From Lachnospiraceae bacterium Zagget3 (GTDB taxonomy: Bacteria > Bacillota_A > Clostridia > Lachnospirales > Lachnospiraceae), in contig MSHE01000020.1 in assembly GCA_001941025.1 (NCBI GenBank), positions 1-12,089 of the forward strand: 12,089 bases of DNA, written 5' to 3'. The notes beneath the pieces are model-generated. The model was not told where the DNA came from. It was given only the letters and a program-made list of their open reading frames with translations, and did not search any database. Position numbers and translations under genes: made by a program. Shown piece after piece: positions 1 through 4,752 of this stretch (position 1 is the stretch's first letter; each line of letters opens with the position of its first letter).

Positions 1-2
1 TT

Positions 3-25
3 ATTTTAAATGCTTTTGCCCTGCC
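3..25 (+). repeat. Left copy (A) of a 23-bp repeat bracketing the toxin-antitoxin module
   Basis: The sequence starts ATTTTAAATGC and ends GCCCTGCC. It matches the reverse complement of 383-405 at 21 of 23 positions and recurs in direct orientation at 571-593. The direct identity with the 569-591 copy covers window bases 1-23, so the repeat may extend left of the window. It lies 16 bp upstream of the antitoxin -35 box. Confidence 0.75.
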
Positions 26-41
26 GGGGCAGAACCCGGGG

Positions 42-70
42 TTGACAAATCGGCTGTGCCGGTCTATAAT
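42..70 (+). promoter_or_regulatory. Consensus sigma-A promoter of the antitoxin RNA
   Basis: The -35 box TTGACA (42-47) and -10 box TATAAT (65-70) are both perfect and are separated by 17 bp. The predicted start is near 77. No protein-coding gene follows before the hairpin at 122-167, so this very strong promoter appears to drive a short untranslated RNA, as expected for the antitoxin of a type I module. Confidence 0.85.
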
Positions 71-76
71 ATATGT

Positions 77-167
77 AACAAGGGCGCTGTCCGGTAACGG
101 TTAGCCCCCTAGTGATTGCTTAAGAAGTAACCGCCAGGTTGTCAGCTATGGGCGGTTACTTCTTTTT
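77..167 (+). ncRNA. Putative type I antitoxin antisense RNA (RatA-like)
   Basis: This is a transcript of about 90 nt inferred between a perfect consensus promoter and a strong hairpin terminator. Its 3' half (from about 122) is complementary to the stop codon, the last lysine codons and the 3' UTR of the toxin mRNA made from the opposite strand. This is the tail-to-tail layout of the Bacillus TxpA/RatA family. In that family the antisense RNA pairs with the toxin mRNA 3' end and leads to its decay or blocks its translation. The ends are estimates; the 5' end rests on promoter spacing and the 3' end on the hairpin. Confidence 0.65.
122..167. terminator. Shared bidirectional terminator of toxin and antitoxin
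   Basis: AAGAAGTAACCGCC (122-135) pairs perfectly with GGCGGTTACTTCTT (151-164) around a 15-nt loop. The plus-strand side continues into TTT. On the minus strand the same arms follow the toxin lysine codons, and the toxin stop codon TAA lies inside the stem, so toxin translation ends within the terminator arm. Confidence 0.8.
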
Positions 168-242
168 ACTTAACAACTGTATGAACAGGTTGATAATGCC
201 AATGATAACGAGACAAAACTGGAACAGTTCGGAAGTAGTCAT
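156..242 (-). CDS. Small hydrophobic type I toxin (Hol_Tox / TxpA-like), 28 aa
   Basis: The peptide begins MTTSELFQF, continues with the hydrophobic stretch CLVIIGIINLFIQLL and ends SKKK. A polar N-terminus, one membrane helix and a lysine tail are the signature of Firmicute holin-like toxins of the Fst/TxpA/BsrG group, which insert in the membrane and depolarise or arrest the cell. The start is set by a purine-rich site AGAAAGGGGGG seven bases upstream of ATG (242-240). The stop lies in the terminator stem shared with the convergent antisense RNA. A promoter with 17-bp spacing lies at 338-366. The gene is too short for most gene finders. Toxicity is inferred from family likeness and from the antisense arrangement; it is not shown by the sequence alone. 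Confidence 0.75.
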   Translation of the reverse strand: MTTSELFQFCLVIIGIINLFIQLLSKKK

Positions 243-243
243 T

Positions 244-292
244 GGGCAGCCCCCCTTTCTTTGTCAGATCGGGGGACGCAAAGAAGCTGCCC
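244..292 (-). promoter_or_regulatory. Toxin mRNA leader hairpin that can hide the ribosome binding site
   Basis: On the plus strand GGGCAGC (244-250) and TTCTTTG (257-263) are complementary to the continuous run CAAAGAAGCTGCCC (279-292). The bulge between the two arms (251-256) is the toxin Shine-Dalgarno sequence. In addition, a C-run (271-275 on the opposite strand) in the loop could pair with the G-run of the Shine-Dalgarno. Either fold would reduce translation of the primary transcript, as known for other type I toxin mRNAs. The base pairing is seen; the effect is inferred. Confidence 0.55.
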
Positions 293-337
293 CCGTAAAG
301 GGAGCAAACCGCCACCGTATTGGGCAGCGCCATAGAT

Positions 338-366
338 AGCATAGCACAATCCTTTCCAAAAAGCAA
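338..366 (-). promoter_or_regulatory. Toxin promoter, extended -10 type
   Basis: Read on the minus strand, TTGCTT (366-361) and TATGCT (343-338) are separated by 17 bp. TGTGC directly before the -10 box gives an extended -10. The predicted start is near 331, which gives a leader of about 90 nt before the toxin ATG. The boxes are weaker than those of the antitoxin promoter, as expected if the antitoxin must be in excess. Confidence 0.6.
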
Positions 367-382
367 GAATTTCTGTCATATT

Positions 383-405
383 GGCAGGGCGACAGCATTT
401 AAAAT
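383..405 (-). repeat. Right, inverted copy (B) of the 23-bp repeat
   Basis: Read on the minus strand it matches copy A (3-25) at 21 of 23 positions. It lies 16 bp upstream of the toxin -35 box, the same distance as copy A from the antitoxin -35 box. With copy A it brackets the whole toxin-antitoxin unit like terminal inverted repeats. A 12-mer, CTGTCATATTGG, at 373-384 overlaps its edge and recurs at 589-600 next to copy C. Confidence 0.7.
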
Positions 406-570
406 TTTGCATAAAATGTTGCTATAACAACAGAAAGGCAGCTCAAAAGTTGCATCAGAAAAATTCATCAGCAATCCGTTGAGAATTGTCAATGCCCTAA
501 TTTGACTATACTTGTTATATGTGTACCCCTAAATTATTAAAAAGTTTTGCTTATAGTGGTTTTTACGATT
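406..570. other. AT-rich gap without a recognised gene
   Basis: I see no ORF with a ribosome binding site here on either strand. There is a weak promoter-like pair, TTGTCA (486-491) and TATACT (507-512), but the 15-bp spacing is poor. A TGTTATAT string lies at 513-520. The base composition is much more AT-rich than the genes to the right, in keeping with an accessory or decayed segment. Confidence 0.4.
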
Positions 571-593
571 ATTTTAAATGCTTTTGCCCTGTC
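571..593 (+). repeat. Third copy (C) of the 23-bp repeat
   Basis: Bases 569-591 are identical to window bases 1-23, and the match continues for one of the next two bases. It is in direct orientation to copy A and inverted relative to copy B. The following CTGTCATATTGG (589-600) also occurs at 373-384. No promoter with good boxes follows at the 16-bp distance seen at copies A and B, so this copy may be a leftover end. Confidence 0.7.
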
Positions 594-682
594 ATATTGG
601 TGATGAAAAGCGCGTAATCAGCGGCAGGCAGCCGGGTGCATTCCCTACCTGCCAATTTTATCTGAATTTTTGTCGTATATAC

Positions 683-711
683 TTGACAATTCGTAGGCTC
701 TCTGCTAGAAT
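683..711 (+). promoter_or_regulatory. Promoter of the XRE regulator / membrane protein operon
   Basis: TTGACA (683-688) and TAGAAT (706-711) are separated by 17 bp, with TGC just before the -10 box. The predicted start (about 718) falls on the AGGAGG ribosome binding site itself (718-723), so the mRNA leader would be only about 12 nt. Inverted half-sites TTGTC (670-674) and GACAA (685-689), with GTATATAC between them, overlap the -35 box and could be the regulator's operator. Confidence 0.8.
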
Positions 712-730
712 CACAGTAGGAGGTGGGACG

Positions 731-931
731 ATGGGACGCAACATCGCAATCAAGGTGGCCCGGGCGGAGAAGGATATGACCCAGACCCAGCTGGCCGCCG
801 CCGTGGGCATCTCCCGCCAGACCATGAACGCCATTGAGCAGGGCACCTACAATCCTACCATCAGGCTCTGCCGGGCCATCTGCAAGGTGCTGGGCAAGAC
901 GCTGGATGAGCTGTTTGGGGAGGAATCGTAA
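731..931 (+). CDS. Small XRE/Cro-C1-type HTH transcriptional regulator, 66 aa
   Basis: This is a stand-alone helix-turn-helix protein of the family found in phage Cro/cI and in many short regulators paired with membrane proteins. The helices run over residues 5-60. The core TQLAAAVGISRQTMNAIEQG (19-38) carries the usual helix-turn-helix pattern, followed by NPTIRLCRAICKVLGKTLDELF. There is no sensor domain. The reading frame is open further upstream, but ATG 731 is chosen because it has AGGAGG seven bases before it and lies just behind a near-consensus promoter. The stop codon overlaps the start of the next gene by one base (TAATG), so the two are translationally coupled. Its likely role is to repress its own operon in response to an unknown signal. 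Confidence 0.9.
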   Translation: MGRNIAIKVARAEKDMTQTQLAAAVGISRQTMNAIEQGTYNPTIRLCRAICKVLGKTLDELFGEES

Positions 932-1353
932 TGGAACAGTTTGATGAACGGCAGAATCTGGAGCGGGGCAAGGCGTTTCAGTGGGGCTTCTTCGCCTGCA
1001 TTTTGACGGACGCAGCCCTGTGCCTGCTGACATTTTACGGCGTGGAGTTTGCAACCTATACGCTGTTTATCTTTGCCATCTGGCCCCCCGCCACTGTTTG
1101 CATCACGCAGATGATTTTGCGGGACGCCTACGAAGGGGTCCAGGCATCCGGCGGGAAAATCGGTATGACGGTGTCCCTTCTGTGCGGCCTGCTTTTGGTC
1201 ATGAGCGTCCTTGTCCGGGATGAGGCGCTGATGACAGGCGGCGTGCTGGTGAACGGAGCCGCCTTCCTGTGTACGGGGCTGTGTTTTGTGCTGATCGGCG
1301 TGGTGTACTGGTGTAAGCAGCTCTGGGACTGGCTGCGCCAAAAGGAAGGATAA
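931..1353 (+). CDS. Four-helix membrane protein coupled to the XRE regulator, 140 aa
   Basis: The protein has four hydrophobic segments at about residues 16-38, 40-63, 74-95 and 100-127. A charged N-terminus (MEQFDERQNLERG) and a charged C-terminus (WLRQKEG) suggest both ends are cytoplasmic. A basic/acidic loop (RDAYEGVQASGGK) separates helices 2 and 3. Its start overlaps the stop of the regulator gene, with GGGGAGG 8 bases upstream. Pairs of a small XRE regulator with a membrane protein of this size are common in clostridia. The protein may belong to one of the DUF families of that kind (DUF6773 comes to mind), but I cannot verify that. No enzymatic or transport motif is visible, and the function is unknown. 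Confidence 0.8.
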   Translation: MEQFDERQNLERGKAFQWGFFACILTDAALCLLTFYGVEFATYTLFIFAIWPPATVCITQMILRDAYEGVQASGGKIGMTVSLLCGLLLVMSVLVRDEALMTGGVLVNGAAFLCTGLCFVLIGVVYWCKQLWDWLRQKEG

Positions 1354-1417
1354 CAAATCGTAATATTCTATAATCAATATACAAAATGGAGTCGCCCGCA
1401 GGGCGGTTCCGGGCGCA

Positions 1418-1456
1418 AAAAAGCCTCCGGACAGGAGAACTGTCCGGAGGCTTTTT
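1418..1456. terminator. Bidirectional terminator between convergent genes
   Basis: AAAAAGCCTCCGGACAG pairs with CTGTCCGGAGGCTTTTT around a GAGAA loop: a 17-bp perfect stem with T-runs on both strands. It ends the XRE operon from the left and the SDR gene from the right. Confidence 0.95.
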
Positions 1457-1471
1457 ATGACAGGGAACTGC

Positions 1472-2236
1472 TTACAGGGAACTTCCGAAGTCGGACACGA
1501 TGGCCTGACCGGTGATGGCACGGGATTCGTCGCTGGCCAGGAAGAGGAGGATATTGGCCACGTCATTTGCCATGCAGGGCTGCACCTTCAGGTCGCCATG
1601 CTTCGCCATCTGGCCGAACATATCCGGGTCCAGGTTGGCGGGGTTCATGGAGGCCACCATGGGGGTGACGATGGTGCCGGGGCAGACCGCGTTGCAGCGG
1701 ATGCCGGTGCCCGCAAACCGCAGGGCGGTGTGGCGGGTGATGCCCACAATGGCGGCCTTGGAGGCCACATAGGCCGCGCCGCCGTTGCCCATCACGCCGG
1801 CCACCGAGGCCACGTTGACGATGGAGCCGCTGCCGGCCTCCGCCATCCTGCTGCTGGCCGCCCGCATACAGTACATGGTGCCCTTGGTGTTGGTGTCAAT
1901 GATGCGGTCCATATCCTCGGTGCTGACCCGGTCGATGGGCTTCAGCCCTTCCTCCAGCACACCGGCGTTGTTCACCAGAATGTCCACCTTGCCGTAGGCT
2001 TCGATGGCCCTGGCAATCAGGTTGTCGGCGTCCTCCGGCCTGGAGATGTCGGTGGCCACAGCCAGCACCTCGCCGCCTGCCGCCTGAATCTGCGCGGCCA
2101 CCTCGTCCAGCTTGGCCTTCCGGCGGGCGCTGATGACCACCTTCGCCCCCTCGCTGGCGAACAAAAGGGCTGTCGCCGCCCCTACGCCGGAGTTGCCGCC
2201 GGTGATGATGGCTACCTTGTCCTGTAAACGTCCCAT
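1472..2236 (-). CDS. Short-chain dehydrogenase/reductase (SDR) family oxidoreductase, 254 aa
   Basis: This is a classical SDR, an NAD(P)-dependent oxidoreductase of alcohol/ketone groups, of typical length. It has the cofactor motif TGGNSGVG (12-19), D63, NNAG (89-92), and a catalytic set N116, S144, Y156 and K160 in YVASK, then CPGTIVTPM. Arg38-Arg39 at the end of strand 2 favour NADP(H) over NAD(H). The usual C-terminal DGG appears as DFG. The start has AAGGAGG ten bases upstream and its own near-perfect promoter. The gene follows the Crp-like gene on the same strand. The substrate cannot be read from the sequence; 3-oxoacyl-ACP reductase-like, sugar or steroid dehydrogenases all share this fold. 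The isolated position, away from fatty-acid synthesis genes, argues against FabG. Confidence 0.93.
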   Translation of the reverse strand: MGRLQDKVAIITGGNSGVGAATALLFASEGAKVVISARRKAKLDEVAAQIQAAGGEVLAVATDISRPEDADNLIARAIEAYGKVDILVNNAGVLEEGLKPIDRVSTEDMDRIIDTNTKGTMYCMRAASSRMAEAGSGSIVNVASVAGVMGNGGAAYVASKAAIVGITRHTALRFAGTGIRCNAVCPGTIVTPMVASMNPANLDPDMFGQMAKHGDLKVQPCMANDVANILLFLASDESRAITGQAIVSDFGSSL

Positions 2237-2282
2237 AGTGTTGTGTCCTCCTTGAAACAGGTTGTGTCGGTTGGGATACTAT

Positions 2283-2298
2283 TGTGAAAATTTTGACG
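2283..2298. promoter_or_regulatory. Weak candidate regulator site at the SDR start point
   Basis: TGTGA-AAATTT-TGACG has the 5-6-5 layout of the palindrome at 3033-3048 and differs from it by one base in each arm. It lies on the predicted SDR transcription start (about 2297). It is a weak match and only notable with the second site at 2327-2342. Confidence 0.3.
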
Positions 2299-2303
2299 AA
2301 ATC

Positions 2304-2332
2304 AGTATACCGTATCCGCCTCAGCTTGTCAA
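2304..2332 (-). promoter_or_regulatory. Promoter of the SDR gene
   Basis: On the minus strand TTGACA (2332-2327) and TATACT (2309-2304) are separated by 17 bp, which is close to consensus. The predicted start is near 2297, giving a 60-nt leader. The -35 box begins 32 bp after the stop of the Crp-like gene, so the SDR gene has its own promoter and may also receive read-through. Confidence 0.85.
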
Positions 2333-2342
2333 GCATTTCACA
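2327..2342. promoter_or_regulatory. Candidate Crp-like regulator site over the SDR -35 box
   Basis: TGTCA-AGCATT-TCACA has the same 5-6-5 geometry as the near-perfect palindrome upstream of the dehydrogenase (3033-3048), with one mismatch in one arm. It covers the SDR -35 hexamer, so binding would be expected to block this promoter. The link to the neighbouring regulator is an inference. Confidence 0.4.
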
Positions 2343-2363
2343 AATGAATCGGAACTTGCAAAT

Positions 2364-3014
2364 TCAAATTGTGCTGACCGCCTGCTCCAACGCCGTTCTG
2401 TCCAGAATATAGACCCGCCCATAGGCGCATTTGACGTACCCCCTGCGCTCAAATTCCTTTAACACCTGACTGACGGTGGGCCGGGCCAGGCCCAGGCACA
2501 TGGCGATTTCGTCGTGGGTATAGGGCAGGCATTGGCCTGTAATCTCCTTGTCCGGGTTATCCGTTCCGGTCTCTGTCAGCAGGAAGGACGCAATGCGCTG
2601 GTATCGGTTCAGAAAGCGGAAGGAATGGAGGGAGTAGGACAGATGGTTCATCGTCTCTGAACAGTGCTGCAACAATTTGGTCAAAAGGTCCGGGTTCTGA
2701 CACAGGCAGGGAATCAGCTGCGGAATGGTGCAGCAAATCAACTCCACCTCCGTGACCGCCGTGACGGTGGTGGGCCGCAGACTTTTGCTCAAAAAGGACG
2801 ATTCCCCGAAGAGCCGCCCTTTTTCCACGATTTCCACCGTCAGTTCCTCCCCCTCCGGCGTGCTGAGCATGATGCGCACCCGCCCTTCCCGGATGATGCA
2901 CAGCGTATTGGCCACGTCCCCCTCCAGATAGATCAGTTCGTTCCGGGCAAAATGGCGCAGGTACCCCGCCTGGGAGAGCAGCTCCATTTCCTCGTTTGAA
3001 AACTTGATTTCCAT
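2364..3014 (-). CDS. Crp/Fnr-family transcriptional regulator, 216 aa
   Basis: The N-terminal cyclic-nucleotide-binding-type beta-roll covers about residues 15-120, with a Crp-like pocket GES at 70-72 and Arg80. The long dimerisation helix follows (about 110-145). The C-terminal winged helix-turn-helix is at about 165-205, with YTHDEIAMCLGLARPTVSQV as its core. Compared with E. coli CRP, the recognition helix keeps Arg (178) but has Pro and Gln where CRP has Glu181 and Arg185, so it should read a half-site other than TGTGA. The Ser that follows the pocket Arg in CRP is Pro here, so cAMP is not a safe ligand. No N-terminal iron-sulfur cysteine cluster is present. ATG 3014 is chosen because GGGGAGG lies seven bases upstream; the frame is open further upstream but that would run through the promoter. 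It is divergent from the dehydrogenase gene. Confidence 0.92.
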   Translation of the reverse strand: MEIKFSNEEMELLSQAGYLRHFARNELIYLEGDVANTLCIIREGRVRIMLSTPEGEELTVEIVEKGRLFGESSFLSKSLRPTTVTAVTEVELICCTIPQLIPCLCQNPDLLTKLLQHCSETMNHLSYSLHSFRFLNRYQRIASFLLTETGTDNPDKEITGQCLPYTHDEIAMCLGLARPTVSQVLKEFERRGYVKCAYGRVYILDRTALEQAVSTI

Positions 3015-3032
3015 GCCGTTTCCTCCCCAAAT

Positions 3033-3048
3033 TGTCATCTGTTTGACA
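3033..3048. promoter_or_regulatory. Palindromic operator, probable site of the adjacent Crp/Fnr-like regulator
   Basis: TGTCA-TCTGTT-TGACA is a perfect 5-6-5 inverted repeat, the geometry of Crp-family sites. The arms extend to 8 bp with one mismatch. It is centred at 3040.5. For the plus-strand dehydrogenase, with a predicted start near 3082, this is about -41.5, the class II activator position. For the minus-strand regulator, with a predicted start near 3045, it covers the start point, which suggests autorepression. Confidence 0.6.
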
Positions 3049-3051
3049 TTT

Positions 3052-3080
3052 AAGATAGCACAGCCGGGGCTATAATGCAA
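3052..3080 (-). promoter_or_regulatory. Promoter of the Crp/Fnr-like gene
   Basis: On the minus strand TTGCAT (3080-3075) and TATCTT (3057-3052) are separated by 17 bp, with TGTGC before the -10 box. Its -35 box overlaps the -10 box of the divergent dehydrogenase promoter, so the two promoters cannot be occupied together. Confidence 0.6.
3071..3076 (+). promoter_or_regulatory. -10 box of the dehydrogenase promoter, lacking a good -35
   Basis: A perfect TATAAT, but nothing resembling TTGACA lies 16-18 bp upstream. A TTGACA exists at 3043-3048 but is 22 bp away. With the palindrome centred at about -41.5, this fits an activator-dependent promoter. Confidence 0.6.
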
Positions 3081-3104
3081 ACAGATTTTTCAGGAGGTGC
3101 CGGT

Positions 3105-4082
3105 ATGAAAATACTTGCTTATGAAGTGCGGGACGATGAGCGGGCGGAGTTTGACCGCTGCGCCAAACGCTTTGACGTGGAGCTGATTCTGACGGAGCAG
3201 GTTCCGACGATGGAAAACGCCGCCCTGGCGGAAGGGTGCAGCGGCGTAACAACGCTGGGCCAGGGCAGAATTGACGCAGCCCTTCTGGACGCCTACAAGG
3301 AGATGGGGGTGCGGTGCCTTGCGACCCGCACCATCGGTTATGACCACATCGACTTGGCCCACGCGAAGGAAATCGGCCTGGCGGTGTGCAATGCCCGCTA
3401 CGACCCCAACGGGGTGGCGGAATATACGGTGATGCTTATGCTCCTCTGCATCCGGCACTACAAGGCCGCCCTGTGGCGCGCCCAGGTGAACGACTATTCC
3501 CTGCAAGGGCTTTACGGGCGGGAAATGCGCTGCCTGACCGTGGGGATTTTGGGCACCGGGCGTATCGGAACCCAGGTTGCAAAAATCCTCTCCGGCTTTG
3601 GATGCCGGGTTCTGGGCTATGACGCCCATCATGGGGCGGCGTCCCAGTGGCTGACCTATACGGATTTGGAAACGATTTATCGGGAGTGCGACATCATTAC
3701 AGTCCATCTCAACCTGAACGAAGAGACACGTCATATGATCGACGGCGATGCGATTGGAAAAATGAAGGACGGCGTGATTCTGATCAACTGCGCCCGGGGC
3801 GCTTTGATGGATACCGAAGCCCTGATCGCCGGCATTGAGGGGCAGAAAATCGGTGGTTTGGGCCTTGACTGCTTCGAGCATGAGGAAGGCATCTATCATT
3901 TGAACCGCCGGGATGAAATCATCATCAACCGGTCTATGGCCTACCTGCGCCAGTTTCCAAACGTGGTCATGACACAGCACATGGCCTTTTACACCGACGC
4001 TGCGGTTGCCAGCATGGTGCAGTGCGGCATAGAGGGCATCTGTTCAGTGCTGGCCACCGGCACCTGTCAGACCATCCTTTGA
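3105..4082 (+). CDS. D-2-hydroxyacid dehydrogenase, D-lactate dehydrogenase-like, 325 aa
   Basis: This cytoplasmic NAD-dependent enzyme interconverts 2-oxoacids and D-2-hydroxyacids, most simply pyruvate and D-lactate. The NAD-binding domain carries GTGRIG (150-155) and an acidic Asp173 that selects NAD over NADP. The catalytic triad is Arg231 in NCARGAL, Glu260 and His292 in TQHMAFYTD, spaced as in lactobacillar D-LDH. VAEYTVMLML (104-113) and RTIGYDHID (75-83) are typical of the D-LDH/VanH branch, and the length is normal. The start has AGGAGG seven bases upstream. It is transcribed divergently from the Crp/Fnr-like gene, whose probable operator sits at the activator position, so a role in fermentative redox balance under that regulator is likely. 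VanH-type function is less likely because no D-Ala-D-Lac ligase is nearby. Confidence 0.92.
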   Translation: MKILAYEVRDDERAEFDRCAKRFDVELILTEQVPTMENAALAEGCSGVTTLGQGRIDAALLDAYKEMGVRCLATRTIGYDHIDLAHAKEIGLAVCNARYDPNGVAEYTVMLMLLCIRHYKAALWRAQVNDYSLQGLYGREMRCLTVGILGTGRIGTQVAKILSGFGCRVLGYDAHHGAASQWLTYTDLETIYRECDIITVHLNLNEETRHMIDGDAIGKMKDGVILINCARGALMDTEALIAGIEGQKIGGLGLDCFEHEEGIYHLNRRDEIIINRSMAYLRQFPNVVMTQHMAFYTDAAVASMVQCGIEGICSVLATGTCQTIL

Positions 4083-4149
4083 ATGGGGGCGGGGCGAGCC
4101 GTTACCGCCGCCGCGGAAAAAACCGTAGCCCTACAAAAGACAAAAAGCA

Positions 4150-4197
4150 ACGCATCCGCCCCTCGCTTTCAAAAGCGTAGGGTCGGATGCGTCTGTT
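4150..4197. terminator. Bidirectional terminator between the dehydrogenase gene and ridA
   Basis: ACGCATCCG (4150-4158) pairs with CGGATGCGT (4184-4192). The stem continues inward through CCT/AGG and CGCTT/AAGCG to a TCAA loop. TTTT follows on the plus strand (4196-4199) and a longer T-run on the minus strand (complement of 4142-4146). Confidence 0.85.
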
Positions 4198-4219
4198 TTG
4201 GATGTGGCCAAAGGCCGGT

Positions 4220-4597
4220 TCACTTCACGGCGATCAGTTCCATCTCCATCTTCGCGCCGGCGGGCAGCTTCGCCACCTGCACGCAGGAACGGGCGGGGGG
4301 ATTCTCCGGGAACCGGGTGGCGTAAATGGCGTTCATCGCGGCAAAGTCGGCCAGGTCGGTGAGGAACACGGTGGTTTTCACCACGTTGGCAAAGGTCATG
4401 CCCGCGGCGGCCAGGACGCTCTCCAGGTTCCGGAACACCTGCTCCGCCTGGGCCTCGATGGTGTCCCCGGCCAGTTTGCCGGTCTCCGGTACCAGCGGCA
4501 CCTGACCGGAGGTGAACAGGGTATTCCCCGTCAGGATGGCGTGGGAGTAAGGGCCCAGGGCGGCGGGGGCGTTGGCTGCGGTAACGACGGTAGACAT
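4220..4597 (-). CDS. ridA: RidA family reactive enamine/imine deaminase, 125 aa
   Basis: RidA (YjgF/YER057c/UK114) hydrolyses 2-aminoacrylate and related imines released by PLP enzymes such as threonine/serine dehydratase. This protects other PLP enzymes. The family marks are NAPAALGPYSHA at the N-terminus, SGQVPLVPETG (30-40), and the substrate-binding Arg103 with Cys105 in RSCVQVAKLP. Glu118 in KMEMELIAV corresponds to the E. coli Arg105/Cys107/Glu120 set. The length is normal for a trimer-forming member. Two ATGs are possible (4603 and 4597); the second gives the usual family start and lies ten bases after AGGAG. It is divergent from ruvC and shares a nearly symmetric promoter region with it. 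Confidence 0.93.
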   Translation of the reverse strand: MSTVVTAANAPAALGPYSHAILTGNTLFTSGQVPLVPETGKLAGDTIEAQAEQVFRNLESVLAAAGMTFANVVKTTVFLTDLADFAAMNAIYATRFPENPPARSCVQVAKLPAGAKMEMELIAVK

Positions 4598-4631
4598 AAG
4601 CATCAGTCTCCTTTTTCATGTGGATGCCTCT

Positions 4632-4660
4632 ATTTTAGCACAGCGGAAAGAATTCGTAAA
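4632..4660 (-). promoter_or_regulatory. ridA promoter
   Basis: On the minus strand TTTACG (4660-4655) and TAAAAT (4637-4632) are separated by 17 bp and preceded by TGTGC. The predicted start is near 4625. Confidence 0.7.
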
Positions 4661-4668
4661 CCCCACCC

Positions 4669-4697
4669 TTTACGGAACGTTTGTTCTGTGCTATAAT
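4669..4697 (+). promoter_or_regulatory. ruvCAB promoter
   Basis: TTTACG (4669-4674) and a perfect TATAAT (4692-4697) are separated by 17 bp, with TGTGC before the -10 box. The two divergent -35 boxes are only 8 bp apart and are mirror images. The predicted start is near 4704. No LexA-type box (GAACNNNNGTTC) was seen at this promoter. Confidence 0.75.
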
Positions 4698-4752
4698 CAG
4701 ATAGACCGATTTTGCAGCCTGTGGAAAGGCGGGAAAGGAAGATACCGTACAG

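Noticed and set aside
139..339. Plus-strand 66-codon open frame across the toxin region
   Set aside because: No ribosome binding site precedes it, and it runs antisense through the toxin and its leader. The minus-strand 28-aa peptide explains the sequence better.
486..512. Second promoter in the AT-rich gap (TTGTCA / TATACT)
   Set aside because: The spacing is only 15 bp, and there is no gene or RNA structure clearly attached to it.
623..653. Terminator-like hairpin GGCAGG/CCTGCC followed by AATTTTAT
   Set aside because: The stem is short with a large loop and no upstream gene on that strand needs it. It could be chance.
578..730. Upstream extension of the XRE regulator to an ATG at 578
   Set aside because: The extension would cross the promoter at 683-711 and has no ribosome binding site; ATG 731 has an ideal AGGAGG.
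1457..2227. Plus-strand open frame opposite the SDR gene
   Set aside because: It mirrors the SDR gene almost exactly. The translation is Gly/His/Val-rich without motifs, and it begins inside the SDR terminator arm.
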